Shown here: positions 8,635 to 16,540 of the stretch, in pieces
Numbering within the stretch: position 1 is the first letter of the stretch
Layout: each line of letters begins with the position of its first letter
NCBI GenBank assembly: GCA_016791045.1
Contig: JAEUNO010000005.1
Location: forward strand, 62,001-126,000
Direction: 5' to 3'
DNA: 64,000 nt
Source of the DNA: Methyloversatilis sp.
Lineage (GTDB): Bacteria > Pseudomonadota > Gammaproteobacteria > Burkholderiales > Rhodocyclaceae
Position numbers and translations under genes: made by a program
The notes under the pieces: generated by a model
The model's database searches: none
What the model was told of the DNA's origin: nothing
The model's input: only the letters and a program-made list of their open reading frames with translations

Positions 8635-9249
8635 TCACCGCCGCAGTGGAGGATCCGCGAGCAGGTGCTCGGCGAAGCTGACGATCATGCCGGCAGTCGC
8701 CCCCCAGATGTCGTAGCCCTGCCACGGCATGGCCCAGTATTCACGCATCACGCCTTCGTGCTCGATGCGGCCGCGCGTGCGGTTGGACGGATCGATCAGG
8801 AAGGACAGCGGCGTTTCGAAGGCTTCGGCGACCTCGAACGGATCGAGTTGCAGCGCAAGCGGTGCATGCAGCAGGCCGACCACCGGCGTCACGCGGAATC
8901 CGCTCGCCGTGATGAAGTAGTCGGGCAGGCGGCCGATCAGTTCGACCTGTCCGGCCGCCAGACCGATTTCTTCCTGCGCTTCGCGCAGCGCGGTCGCTTC
9001 CGGCGACTCATCACCCGGGTCGACCCGGCCACCCGGGAAGGCGATCTGTCCCGGGTGATCATATAGATGGGCGCTGCGCCGGGTCAGCAGCAAGGTCGGC
9101 TCGGCACCGCCGATGACCACTGGCACCAGCACGGCGGCGGGGGTGAAGCCGGCGAAGCGCTCGTCAATCGGGCACGGCTGCAGCGCGCGCAGGCGGCTGC
9201 GCAAGCCATGCGGATCGAAGCCGGCGGACGACAGCACGGGCGTGTCCAT
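8635..9249 (-). CDS. NUDIX CoA pyrophosphatase
   Basis: The 204-residue product starts MDTPVLSSAGFDP. The Nudix box is complete: GGRVDPGDESPEATALREAQ followed by EEIGL. The upstream LYDHPGQIAFPGG segment is the UPF0035-type signature of CoA pyrophosphatases (NudL/YeaB), which hydrolyse CoA and its oxidised forms to phosphopantetheine and 3',5'-ADP. The start codon overlaps the stop of the upstream retropepsin gene (TGATG), so the two are probably cotranscribed and translationally coupled. Confidence 0.92.
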   Translation of the reverse strand: MDTPVLSSAGFDPHGLRSRLRALQPCPIDERFAGFTPAAVLVPVVIGGAEPTLLLTRRSAHLYDHPGQIAFPGGRVDPGDESPEATALREAQEEIGLAAGQVELIGRLPDYFITASGFRVTPVVGLLHAPLALQLDPFEVAEAFETPLSFLIDPSNRTRGRIEHEGVMREYWAMPWQGYDIWGATAGMIVSFAEHLLADPPLRR

Positions 9250-9905
9250 CAGAAGCGCTGTCTCAGCGTCATGACCTGGCCTGTGCGCTGCATGTCCATG
9301 CGGTTCAGAAAGCTCATGCCCAGCAGCACGTGCGGCATGTCGGCCTCCATCACTGCCGCGTCGACATTGCTCAGCGTCACGCCGCCCAGTTTGACGCTGG
9401 CCAGCTTGACCCGCCAGGCGCGCACCACGCCATTGGCGGTCTGTACCGTCATGACCGGGGCGGACGCGGTGCGGATGTTGGCGCGCAGCGCATCGCTGCG
9501 CCCGAGCGCGATGACCGTGGCACCGGTATCGAGCAGGAAGCGCACCGGTGTGCCGTTGATCGCGCCATCGGACAGGAAGTGTCCCTGCGAATCGGCGTTC
9601 AGGTGGATGGCGGCCGCCCCGGCATCGCTGCTGCGCGACGAGGCGACGTTTTCGCCGATGCGCAGCTGCACGCGCCGGCCCTCGACTTCCACCCACGCGC
9701 TGTCGCGGTCGACCGACAACAGCCGGATGCCTTCCGGCGACCGCGCACCGACGGCCAGCGTGCGCGGCGCGCCGCCATCGACCACCAGCACCGCCTTGCC
9801 GCCGAACACACCGGCCAGAGACAGGTCGACCGCCTGCGCGGAACAGACCGCCAGCGACAGAAGCATCGCTAGAATGTACGCAGGAGGTCTATTGATGAAG
9901 CCCAT
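9249..9905 (-). CDS. Retropepsin-like aspartic protease, exported
   Basis: The 218-residue frame has a hydrophobic N-terminus (AYILAMLLSLAVCSAQA) resembling a signal peptide, a variable N-terminal domain, then a single retropepsin fold with FLLDTGATVIALG as the catalytic DTGA loop and HVLLGMSFLNRM as the psi-loop motif. This is the clan AA, TIGR02281-like layout of periplasmic single-domain aspartic proteases that act as dimers. The start is uncertain. The 9905 ATG would overlap the divergent amidotransferase start by 11 bases; the in-frame ATG at 9866 avoids this but leaves a signal peptide without a basic n-region. Confidence 0.85.
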   Translation of the reverse strand: MGFINRPPAYILAMLLSLAVCSAQAVDLSLAGVFGGKAVLVVDGGAPRTLAVGARSPEGIRLLSVDRDSAWVEVEGRRVQLRIGENVASSRSSDAGAAAIHLNADSQGHFLSDGAINGTPVRFLLDTGATVIALGRSDALRANIRTASAPVMTVQTANGVVRAWRVKLASVKLGGVTLSNVDAAVMEADMPHVLLGMSFLNRMDMQRTGQVMTLRQRF

Positions 9906-10599
9906 TGCAGTTTTCCGTCACAGCCTGACCGAGGGGCCAGGACATATCGCAACATACATGAAAGGCATAGGCCGCGACATCAAGGTGGTCGCCATCGACC
10001 GCGGAGATGTCGTTCCGCACGATCCGACCGCATTTGCCGGCCTGTGTTTCATGGGCGGCCCGATGAGTGTTAACGACCGGCTGCCCTGGATACCTGAGGT
10101 GCTGGCGCTGATCCGCCGCGCGATGGACGCCGACATCCCGGTCATCGGTCACTGTCTGGGCGGGCAACTGATGTCGAAGGCGCTCGGCGGCACCGTGGGT
10201 GCCAATCCGGTCAAGGAGATCGGCTGGCGCGACGTGACGCTCAAAGGTGCGGCTGCGCGCGAGTGGTTCGGCGACCGGGAGGGATTCCTGTCGTTTCACT
10301 GGCACGGTGAAACCTTTTCGCTGCCGGAAGGTGCCACCCATCTGCTGGCGTCGGACGCCTGCACCCATCAGGCCTGGGCGATCGGGAAACATCTGGCGAT
10401 GCAGTGCCACATCGAAATGACCGAAGCGATGATCCGCGAGTGGTGTGTCGGCGGGCAGAAGGAAATCCGCGAAGCTTCGGCCCAGCCGACGGTGCAGTCG
10501 GCCGAAGGCATGCAGCAGGACATCGAGGCGCGCGTGGCGGCGCTGCACGCCGTCGCGGACTGCGCCTACGCGAAGTGGAGCGAAGGTCTGAAGGACTGA
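9895..10599 (+). CDS. Class I glutamine amidotransferase-like protein
   Basis: The 234-residue protein starts at ATG 9895 after AGGAGGT. The glutaminase triad is visible: Cys in IGHCLGGQLMSKALGG, His and Glu in QCHIEMTEAMI. It matches the stand-alone 'GMP synthase glutamine amidotransferase domain' family (COG0518), whose members hydrolyse gamma-glutamyl compounds or glutamine. No synthetase domain is fused or adjacent, so the acceptor is unknown. It is divergent from the retropepsin gene, and its promoter must lie within that gene's 5' part. Confidence 0.9.
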   Translation: MKPIAVFRHSLTEGPGHIATYMKGIGRDIKVVAIDRGDVVPHDPTAFAGLCFMGGPMSVNDRLPWIPEVLALIRRAMDADIPVIGHCLGGQLMSKALGGTVGANPVKEIGWRDVTLKGAAAREWFGDREGFLSFHWHGETFSLPEGATHLLASDACTHQAWAIGKHLAMQCHIEMTEAMIREWCVGGQKEIREASAQPTVQSAEGMQQDIEARVAALHAVADCAYAKWSEGLKD

Positions 10600-10632
10600 G
10601 CCGCGCCAGCGACTGACGCGGCCGCGCGCCGC

Positions 10633-11118
10633 TCAGTCGCGGAAATTGCCGAACTGCAGCGGGATGTCGGTCACCTGCTTGCGCAGCAGTGCGATCGCGT
10701 CCTGAAGCACGTCGCGCTTGGCGCCGGTGACGCGCACTTCCTCGCCCTGGATGCTGCCCTGCACCTTGAGCTTGCTGTCCTTCAGGATACGCACGATCTT
10801 CTTGGCCGATTCGCTCTCGATGCCCACCTTGAGCTTGAGCTCCTGCTTCGACTTGTTGCCGCTGATCTTCTGCGCGTCGCCACGCTCGATCGAACGCACG
10901 TCGATGTTGCGCTTGGCGAACTTGGTCAGCAACACGTCGTAGACCTGATCGAGCTTGAAGTCGTCGTCGGCGAACAGCGTCAGCAGCTTGTCACCCTGCT
11001 CGACGCGCGCATCCGACCCCTTGAAGTCGAAGCGGTTGGCAATTTCCTTGTTCGCCTGATCGACCGCATTGCGCAGCTCGACCATGTCGATTTCGGAACT
11101 GATGTCGAAGGAAGGCAT
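10633..11118 (-). CDS. yajQ: YajQ family nucleotide-binding protein
   Basis: The 161-residue protein begins [21 protein letters not shown] and contains [13 protein letters not shown] and [15 protein letters not shown], diagnostic of the YajQ/UPF0234 family. Members bind nucleotides; in some bacteria they bind cyclic di-GMP and act as transcription co-regulators. The length is normal. It is convergent with the amidotransferase gene (33-bp gap) and 24 bases downstream of ppnP, so it may share a transcript with it. Confidence 0.96.
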   Translation of the reverse strand: MPSFDISSEIDMVELRNAVDQANKEIANRFDFKGSDARVEQGDKLLTLFADDDFKLDQVYDVLLTKFAKRNIDVRSIERGDAQKISGNKSKQELKLKVGIESESAKKIVRILKDSKLKVQGSIQGEEVRVTGAKRDVLQDAIALLRKQVTDIPLQFGNFRD

Positions 11119-11142
11119 GCGTCGGTTCCCGGAAGTGTCCGC

Positions 11143-11457
11143 TCAGCCGAAATGGCAGACGTAGTGATAGGGCTCGCCGGTGACCTCGATGTCGAACGAC
11201 GAGTTGCCCGGCACATCGTAGGACTCGCCGGCGCCGTAGGTCTTCCAAGCCGTCTCGCCCTTCAGGCGGACACGGCAGCTGCCTGCCACGCCTTCCATGA
11301 TTTCCGGTGCGCCGGTGTTGAAGGTGAGCGTGGCCGGCAGGATGACACCGACCGACTTCTTCGTTCCGTCGGCGAACTGGATACTGTGGCTGACGCACTT
11401 GCCGTCGAAGTAGACGTTGGCCTTCTTGACGACATTGACGTTGTCGAACTGGGACAT
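11143..11457 (-). CDS. ppnP: Pyrimidine/purine nucleoside phosphorylase PpnP
   Basis: The 104-residue single cupin-like domain has [19 protein letters not shown] at the start and [14 protein letters not shown] and [13 protein letters not shown] further on, matching PpnP (YaiE, UPF0345). The enzyme cleaves many nucleosides with phosphate to give base and ribose 1-phosphate. It is a full-length cytoplasmic protein lying 36 bases downstream of argG. Confidence 0.95.
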   Translation of the reverse strand: MSQFDNVNVVKKANVYFDGKCVSHSIQFADGTKKSVGVILPATLTFNTGAPEIMEGVAGSCRVRLKGETAWKTYGAGESYDVPGNSSFDIEVTGEPYHYVCHFG

Positions 11458-11493
11458 GCTTCCGTTCCTGTAAGTGGGTAGGCGACTGGAGAC

Positions 11494-12732
11494 TTACTTG
11501 CCGCGCTTGATCGCCGCGTTGGCGGCGATGCGCATGCGCAGCGCGTTCAGCTTGATGAAACCGGCCGCGTCCTTCTGGTCGTACGCACCGGCGTCGTCCT
11601 CGAAGGTGGCGATGGTCGGATCGAACAGCGAATCGGTCTTCGAATCGCGTGCGACGACGATGACGTTGCCCTTGTAAAGCTTCAGCCGCACCCAGCCATT
11701 GACCGATTGCTGCGTGTGGTCGATCAGCGCCTGCAGCGCGCGGCGCTCCGGGCTCCACCAGTAGCCGGTGTAGATGATGCTGGCGTAGCGCGGCATCAGG
11801 TCGTCCTTCAGATGGGCGACTTCGCGGTCCAGCGTGATCGACTCGATGGCGCGGTGGGCGCGCAGCAGGATGGTGCCGCCCGGTGTTTCGTAGCAGCCGC
11901 GCGATTTCATGCCGACGTAGCGGTTCTCCACCAGGTCGAGGCGGCCGATGCCGTGCTTGCCACCGATCTGGTTCAGCGAGGCCAGAAGCTCGTGCGCCTT
12001 CATGCGCGTGCCGTTGATGCTGACCAGGTCGCCGCGCTCGAATTCGAGGTCGAGGTATTCGGCGGCGTCCGGTGCCGCTTCAGGCGACACCGTCCAGCGC
12101 CACATCGACTCTTCGGCCTCGGCGGACGGATCTTCCAGATGACGGCCTTCGTAGCTGATGTGCAGCAGATTGGCGTCCATCGAATACGGCGAACCACCCT
12201 GCTTGTGCTTCATTTCGATCGGGATGCCGTGCGTTTCGGCGTAGGCGAGCAGCTTTTCGCGCGACAGCAGATCCCACTCGCGCCACGGCGCGATCACCTT
12301 CACGTTCGGCATCAAGGCGTAGGCACCCAGCTCGAAACGCACCTGGTCATTGCCCTTGCCGGTCGCGCCGTGCGAAATCGCGGTGGCGCCCGTTTCGCGC
12401 GCGATGTCGATCAGGCGCTTGGCGATCAGCGGACGCGCGATCGAGGTGCCAAGCAGGTATTCGCCCTCGTAGATCGTGTTGGCACGGAACATCGGAAACA
12501 CGAAGTCGCGCACGAACTCCTCGCGCAGGTCGTCGATGTAGATGTTTTCCGGCTTGATGCCCAGCTTGATCGCCTTGGCGCGCGCCGGTTCGAGCTCTTC
12601 ACCCTGGCCGAGATCGGCGGTGAAGGTCACGATTTCGCACTGGTACACATCCTGCAGCCACTTCAGGATGACCGAGGTGTCCAGGCCGCCCGAATAGGCC
12701 AGGACCACTTTCTTGATGTCGCTGCTACTCAT
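11494..12732 (-). CDS. argG: Argininosuccinate synthase
   Basis: The 412-residue enzyme condenses citrulline and aspartate with ATP in arginine synthesis. Seen are the ATP-binding P-loop-like [17 protein letters not shown] near the N-terminus, [16 protein letters not shown] (ATP and citrulline binding) and the C-terminal half with [17 protein letters not shown]. Length is as expected for the bacterial family. It lies 35 bases downstream of argF in the order argD-argF-argG, one likely transcription unit. Confidence 0.98.
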   Translation of the reverse strand: MSSSDIKKVVLAYSGGLDTSVILKWLQDVYQCEIVTFTADLGQGEELEPARAKAIKLGIKPENIYIDDLREEFVRDFVFPMFRANTIYEGEYLLGTSIARPLIAKRLIDIARETGATAISHGATGKGNDQVRFELGAYALMPNVKVIAPWREWDLLSREKLLAYAETHGIPIEMKHKQGGSPYSMDANLLHISYEGRHLEDPSAEAEESMWRWTVSPEAAPDAAEYLDLEFERGDLVSINGTRMKAHELLASLNQIGGKHGIGRLDLVENRYVGMKSRGCYETPGGTILLRAHRAIESITLDREVAHLKDDLMPRYASIIYTGYWWSPERRALQALIDHTQQSVNGWVRLKLYKGNVIVVARDSKTDSLFDPTIATFEDDAGAYDQKDAAGFIKLNALRMRIAANAAIKRGK

Positions 12733-12767
12733 CGTCTTCGTCTTTCGCTTTCAGTTGATTCGTTGAT

Positions 12768-13691
12768 TCAGCTGCCGGCCACGCGGCCCAGCAACAGGAA
12801 TTCCATCAGCGCCTTCTGCGCGTGCAGGCGGTTTTCGGCTTCGTCCCACACCACCGAATGCGGGCCGTCGATCACGTCTGCGCTGACCTCTTCGCCGCGA
12901 TGTGCCGGCAGGCAGTGCATGAACAGCGAATCCGGCTTCGCGGCTTTCATCATGTCGGCGTCGACCTGCCAGTCGGCGAACGCCGCGGCGCGCGCCTCGT
13001 TCTCCGCTTCCCAGCCCATCGAGGTCCATACGTCGGTGGTGACCAGATCGGCACCGCGCGCGGCGTCCATCGGGTCGGCGAAGCATTCGTGATGATCAGT
13101 GCCCACGCCGGCGCGCTCCGGTTCCACCTCGTACCCCGGCGGCGTCGAAATATTGAGCTTGAAGTCGAACAGCTCGGCCGCCTGCATCCAGGTGTGGCAC
13201 ATATTGTTCGAGTCACCGATCCAGGCCACCGTGCGGCCGGAAATCTCGCCGCGGTGCTCGATCCAGGTGTAGATGTCGGCCAGCACCTGACAAGGGTGGT
13301 ATTCGTTGGTCAGACCGTTGATGACCGGCACCCGCGAGTTGGCGGCGAAACGCTCGATGATGGTCTGTTCGAAGGTGCGGATCATGACCACGTCGCACAT
13401 GCGCGAAATGACCTGCGCCGCGTCTTCGACCGGCTCACCGCGACCCAGCTGCGAGTCGCGCGTATTCAGGTAGATGGCACTGCCACCCATCTGGTGCATG
13501 CCGGCTTCGAATGACAGCCGAGTGCGCGTGCTCTGCTTCTCGAAAATCATCACCAGCGTGCGGTCCTGCAGCGGCCAGTACTGTTCGTAGCGCTTGAACT
13601 TGTCCTTGATCCAGCGCGTGCGGGCAAAGACATACTCGAGTTCTTCGCGCGACAGGTCGGTCAGCTGAAGAAAGTGTCTGGGTCGGGTCAT
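12768..13691 (-). CDS. argF: Ornithine carbamoyltransferase
   Basis: The 307-residue product (MTRPRHFLQLTDLSREELEY) carries the carbamoyl-phosphate motif STRTRLSFE, the ornithine-side segment HPCQVLAD and FMHCLPAHRGEEV. It converts ornithine and carbamoyl phosphate to citrulline. The frame continues upstream into argD sequence, but ATG 13691 lies two bases after the argD stop, giving the normal family length. Cotranscription with argD and argG is likely. Confidence 0.97.
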   Translation of the reverse strand: MTRPRHFLQLTDLSREELEYVFARTRWIKDKFKRYEQYWPLQDRTLVMIFEKQSTRTRLSFEAGMHQMGGSAIYLNTRDSQLGRGEPVEDAAQVISRMCDVVMIRTFEQTIIERFAANSRVPVINGLTNEYHPCQVLADIYTWIEHRGEISGRTVAWIGDSNNMCHTWMQAAELFDFKLNISTPPGYEVEPERAGVGTDHHECFADPMDAARGADLVTTDVWTSMGWEAENEARAAAFADWQVDADMMKAAKPDSLFMHCLPAHRGEEVSADVIDGPHSVVWDEAENRLHAQKALMEFLLLGRVAGS

Positions 13692-13693
13692 CG

Positions 13694-14881
13694 TCAGGCG
13701 GCGAGCTGGGCGCCCGCGAGAAAGTTGCGGATGAGGGGCGTCAGGCGCTGCACCAGTTCCTGGCTGTCGGCATCGGAATAGATCAGCGGCGGCACCAGAC
13801 GGATCGTGCTCTCCGAAGTGACGTTGATCAGCACGCCCGCTTCGAGCGCCTGCGCGACCAGCGCACCGCACGGCCGATCGAGTTCGACACCGATCATCAT
13901 GCCGACGCCACGAATGTCCTTCACGCCGGCGGTGTCGGCCAGCGCCGTGCGGAAGGCGGCGCGGATGGCATCGCCCTGACGCACGGCGTTTTCCCGCAGG
14001 CCATCGCGTTCGACCACATGCAGCGTGGTCAGCGCCGCGGCGCAGGCCAGCGGATTTCCACCGAAGGTCGAGCCGTGCGTGCCGGGCTTGAACACACCGG
14101 CGGCCGGACCGCGCGCGAGGCAGGCGCCGATCGGCACACCCGAACCAAGGCCCTTTGCCAGCGTCATCACGTCCGGTTCGATACCCGCATGCTGAAACGC
14201 GAACCAGCTGCCGGTCCGGCCGATGCCGCTCTGCACCTCGTCGACCATCATCAGCCATTGATGCTGGGTGCACAGTTCGCGCAGCTCGCGCACGTAGGCC
14301 AGATCGGCGGGATGAATGCCGCCTTCGCCCTGGACCGGCTCGAACAGCACGGCCACCACATTGCGGTTGTGTTCGGCAATGGCCTTCACGGCGGCGATGT
14401 CGCTGAAAGGCACCCGGTAGAACCCCGGCGTCAGCGGCTCGAACCCGGCCTGCACCTTGCGGTTGCCGGTCGCCGACAATGTGGCCAGCGTGCGTCCGTG
14501 AAAGGCGTGCTCCATGACGATGATGCCCGGCAGCTCGACGCCGCGCTGATGACCGTACAGGCGTGCCAGCTTGATGGCAGCCTCGTTGGCTTCGCAGCCG
14601 GAATTGCAGAAGAACACCTCGTCCATGCCCGACAACGCGGCCAGGCGATCCGACAGGTCTTCCTGCGCGGTCACCCGGTAGAGGTTCGAGCAATGGATCA
14701 TTTCGGCCGCCTGGCGGGAAATCGCCTGCACCAGATCGGGGTGACCATGGCCCAGCGTGTTGACCGCCACGCCCGCCATCGCGTCCAGATACTCGCGCCC
14801 GGCGTCGTCATACAGGCGCGCGCCCTTGCCGTGCGTGAAGGCGACCGGCTGCCGGCCGTAGGTATTCATCAGATGCGTCAT
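13694..14881 (-). CDS. argD: Acetylornithine transaminase
   Basis: The 395-residue PLP enzyme converts N-acetylglutamate semialdehyde to N-acetylornithine. The PLP lysine is in TLAKGLGSGVPIGA, and the cofactor segment MMVDEVQSGIGRTG and FCNSGCEANEAAIKLAR are typical of class III aminotransferases of the ArgD group. First gene of argD-argF-argG. A strong hairpin with a T-run and a possible promoter lie 50-127 bases upstream, so the leader may be regulated. Confidence 0.95.
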   Translation of the reverse strand: MTHLMNTYGRQPVAFTHGKGARLYDDAGREYLDAMAGVAVNTLGHGHPDLVQAISRQAAEMIHCSNLYRVTAQEDLSDRLAALSGMDEVFFCNSGCEANEAAIKLARLYGHQRGVELPGIIVMEHAFHGRTLATLSATGNRKVQAGFEPLTPGFYRVPFSDIAAVKAIAEHNRNVVAVLFEPVQGEGGIHPADLAYVRELRELCTQHQWLMMVDEVQSGIGRTGSWFAFQHAGIEPDVMTLAKGLGSGVPIGACLARGPAAGVFKPGTHGSTFGGNPLACAAALTTLHVVERDGLRENAVRQGDAIRAAFRTALADTAGVKDIRGVGMMIGVELDRPCGALVAQALEAGVLINVTSESTIRLVPPLIYSDADSQELVQRLTPLIRNFLAGAQLAA

Positions 14882-14930
14882 CGAAAGCTCCGCGACCGCG
14901 TGGCGAGTGTGCCGTCAGGCGCACTACGGA

Positions 14931-14966
14931 AAACGAAAAAAGCACGGCGGCTCGCGCCGCCGTGCT
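14931..14966 (-). terminator. Hairpin with T-run between the small gene and argD
   Basis: The stem AGCACGGCGG / CCGCCGTGCT (14941-14950 and 14957-14966), read on the minus strand, is followed by TTTTTTCGTTTT. It can terminate transcription arriving from the small gene at 15159-15353. Because a promoter-like sequence lies directly upstream, it could also act as an attenuator in the argD leader. Confidence 0.85.
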
Positions 14967-14979
14967 TGATCAAGCCAAG

Positions 14980-15008
14980 ATTTTAGTGCAAAGCCGTCAC
15001 GCTGTGTA
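14980..15008 (-). promoter_or_regulatory. Possible promoter for argD
   Basis: On the minus strand TACACA (15008-15003) and TAAAAT (14985-14980) are separated by 17 bases. The start point would fall near 14973, just before the hairpin at 14966-14941. Only the -10 element is strong; the call rests on pattern alone. Confidence 0.35.
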
Positions 15009-15158
15009 GCGCCAGACCTTCATGTGCGGCGCACATCGTCACTGCAGCGCAGCATCGGGCGCAGGTGACACACCGTTTCACGACCCGCCCGAAATGGACG
15101 ACAACATCGCTAGCGCCTTGATCCGGAACGGATCACCGGCAGGTGTGCCGCGCCGACC

Positions 15159-15353
15159 TCAGTCTGGCACAAAGCGTGCTATCACCGAGCAGCCCATGTA
15201 GATCTGTTTCAGCTTGCGTTCGGCATCGTCGGCCGACGTACCCGGGATGCTCAGGTTCTCCATCAACACGCCGCTGCGTGTGCGAATGCTGAATCCGAAC
15301 CGTGCTACCTGAGACCGCACCGTCGAAGGCTTCGTTGCCTTGTGAGCGCGCAT
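15159..15353 (-). CDS. Small conserved-looking hypothetical protein (about 64 residues)
   Basis: The C-terminal part (ARFGFSIRTRSGVLMENLSI, then GTSADDAERKLKQIYMGCSV) looks like a genuine compact domain and recalls small unnamed betaproteobacterial proteins. The start is uncertain: ATGs at 15386, 15368 and 15353 are in frame and none has a good ribosome site. 15353 is used because the conserved-looking part begins shortly after it. The gene has its own strong sigma70-type promoter upstream and a hairpin terminator downstream, which supports it being real. Function unknown; no signal peptide or membrane segment. Confidence 0.6.
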   Translation of the reverse strand: MRAHKATKPSTVRSQVARFGFSIRTRSGVLMENLSIPGTSADDAERKLKQIYMGCSVIARFVPD

Positions 15354-15398
15354 GGGTGAATTAAGCATAAATCGCAATCTCGTCATGGAGATAGCGCG

Positions 15399-15427
15399 AG
15401 TATAGAAACTAGTTGGTAACTTTACAA
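15399..15427 (-). promoter_or_regulatory. Sigma70-type promoter for the small gene
   Basis: On the minus strand TTGTAA (15427-15422) and TATACT (15404-15399) are separated by exactly 17 bases. The predicted start is about 15392, leaving a short leader before the candidate start codons. Confidence 0.65.
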
Positions 15428-15536
15428 TTCGTTCCGATTGTTTTTTAAGGGATTTCTTGTTTGACTCGCTTTGCCTGCCGGCACGCGCATCTGCGACCCG
15501 GGTCAAGAATTCCATTGCACAGGTCGTAAATCCGAT

Positions 15537-15932
15537 ATGAGCGCCGTACCGCACCTCGAAGCCGCAGCGTTATCGATTGCCGATTCACCGGCGAACGAAG
15601 TCCTGTCGACACGCCACGCCGATGACGCGTTGCGGGACGGGAGCCGCGCTCCGCGCAGTTTCACCATCATCGGCGCCACCGCGAATGGCAGGGCGTTCCG
15701 ACCCAGCGACTGGTGCGACCGTCTGTGCGGCGTGATGTCGTCGTTCGGCAGCCAGCGCAAGATGCGCTACTCACCATTTGTGCGACCGGGGTGCTGGATC
15801 ACCGGGGAAAAGTGTGTTTTTGTCGATGCGCGGCTGTATGAGCTCGAACCACTGGCTTACAACTTCCTGATGCACTTCGCGCGCGACAACGGCTTGCGCG
15901 TCGACTATCAGGTCAGCGACACGCTGCCCTGA
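15537..15932 (+). CDS. DUF3579 domain-containing protein
   Basis: From ATG 15537 the protein has 131 residues. The segment IIGATANGRAFRPSDWCDRL, then CGVMSSFG, MRYSPFVRPG and CVFVDARLYELEPLAYNFL, is diagnostic of DUF3579, a betaproteobacterial family of unknown function often found beside rpsT and arginine genes, as here. The frame is open further upstream, but the first 22 codons of that extension look non-coding. No signal peptide or membrane segment. Confidence 0.9.
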   Translation: MSAVPHLEAAALSIADSPANEVLSTRHADDALRDGSRAPRSFTIIGATANGRAFRPSDWCDRLCGVMSSFGSQRKMRYSPFVRPGCWITGEKCVFVDARLYELEPLAYNFLMHFARDNGLRVDYQVSDTLP

Positions 15933-16082
15933 CCGGCATGGCCGCAATCGGCCTGCGTCGTCCGGAATGCGGACGGAGCGCGAACGCGGGAATCCACGAC
16001 GACGTATGAATTCCGGATCGATCATCCGGACGACCCGCCCGACGCCTCAGACGGTTGTGTCGGAAAAGTTGCCGGAGAAAAC

Positions 16083-16111
16083 AAAAAAGCCGACCCGAAG
16101 GTCGGCTTTTT
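16083..16111. terminator. Bidirectional terminator between DUF3579 and rpsT
   Basis: The stem AGCCGACC / GGTCGGCT with a four-base loop is flanked by AAAAAA on the left and TTTTT on the right, so it can stop transcription in both directions. It lies 16 bases past the rpsT stop and also faces the DUF3579 gene. Confidence 0.92.
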
Positions 16112-16126
16112 CATTCGTATCGAGGC

Positions 16127-16399
16127 TCAGGCCGCTGCGGCCATCGACTTGATTGCACCGGACAGGCGGCTCTTGTGGCGAGCGGCCTTGTTCTTGTGAA
16201 TGATGTTCTTGTCGGCGATGCTGTCGATCGTCGTCTGAGCCTTCAGGAAGATCGCCTGCGCGGCCTGCTTGTCGCCGGCAAGAATCGCCTTGCGGACATT
16301 CTTGATCGCCGTGCGCAGTTCAGAGCGCTGGCTCGTGTTGTGATCGCGACGAACGTTTGCCTGACGGGCGCGCTTGCGTGCTTGTGCTGAATTGGCCAT
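16127..16399 (-). CDS. rpsT: 30S ribosomal protein S20
   Basis: The 90-residue basic protein begins [20 protein letters not shown] and ends with [21 protein letters not shown], the normal S20 sequence and length. It binds 16S rRNA in the 30S subunit. A monocistronic unit is likely: a strong promoter lies 31 bases upstream and a terminator lies immediately downstream. Confidence 0.98.
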   Translation of the reverse strand: MANSAQARKRARQANVRRDHNTSQRSELRTAIKNVRKAILAGDKQAAQAIFLKAQTTIDSIADKNIIHKNKAARHKSRLSGAIKSMAAAA

Positions 16400-16429
16400 G
16401 TTGCGAACTCGTGTTCGGGAAAACACGCG

Positions 16430-16458
16430 AATATACATAAGCACACAGTGCGGCGCAA
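16430..16458 (-). promoter_or_regulatory. Sigma70-type promoter of rpsT
   Basis: On the minus strand TTGCGC (16458-16453) and TATATT (16435-16430) are 17 bases apart. The start point falls near 16423, leaving a leader of roughly 25 bases before the rpsT ATG at 16399. Confidence 0.75.
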
Positions 16459-16540
16459 GCCCCCGTTCGAGCTCCCGGCAGGCACGTTCGCGCTGCGCGC
16501 TCTGGTAAGGTGCGCGCTGACCCGGCATCGCCTTCTTTCG

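Noticed and set aside
8635-9696. 353-codon frame extending the NUDIX gene upstream
   Set aside because: The upstream part is Arg-rich shadow of the retropepsin; the true start is ATG 9249 overlapping the retropepsin stop.
12768-14693. 641-codon frame fusing argF with upstream sequence
   Set aside because: The upstream part is the shadow of argD in another frame. argF has its own ATG at 13691 giving the normal length.
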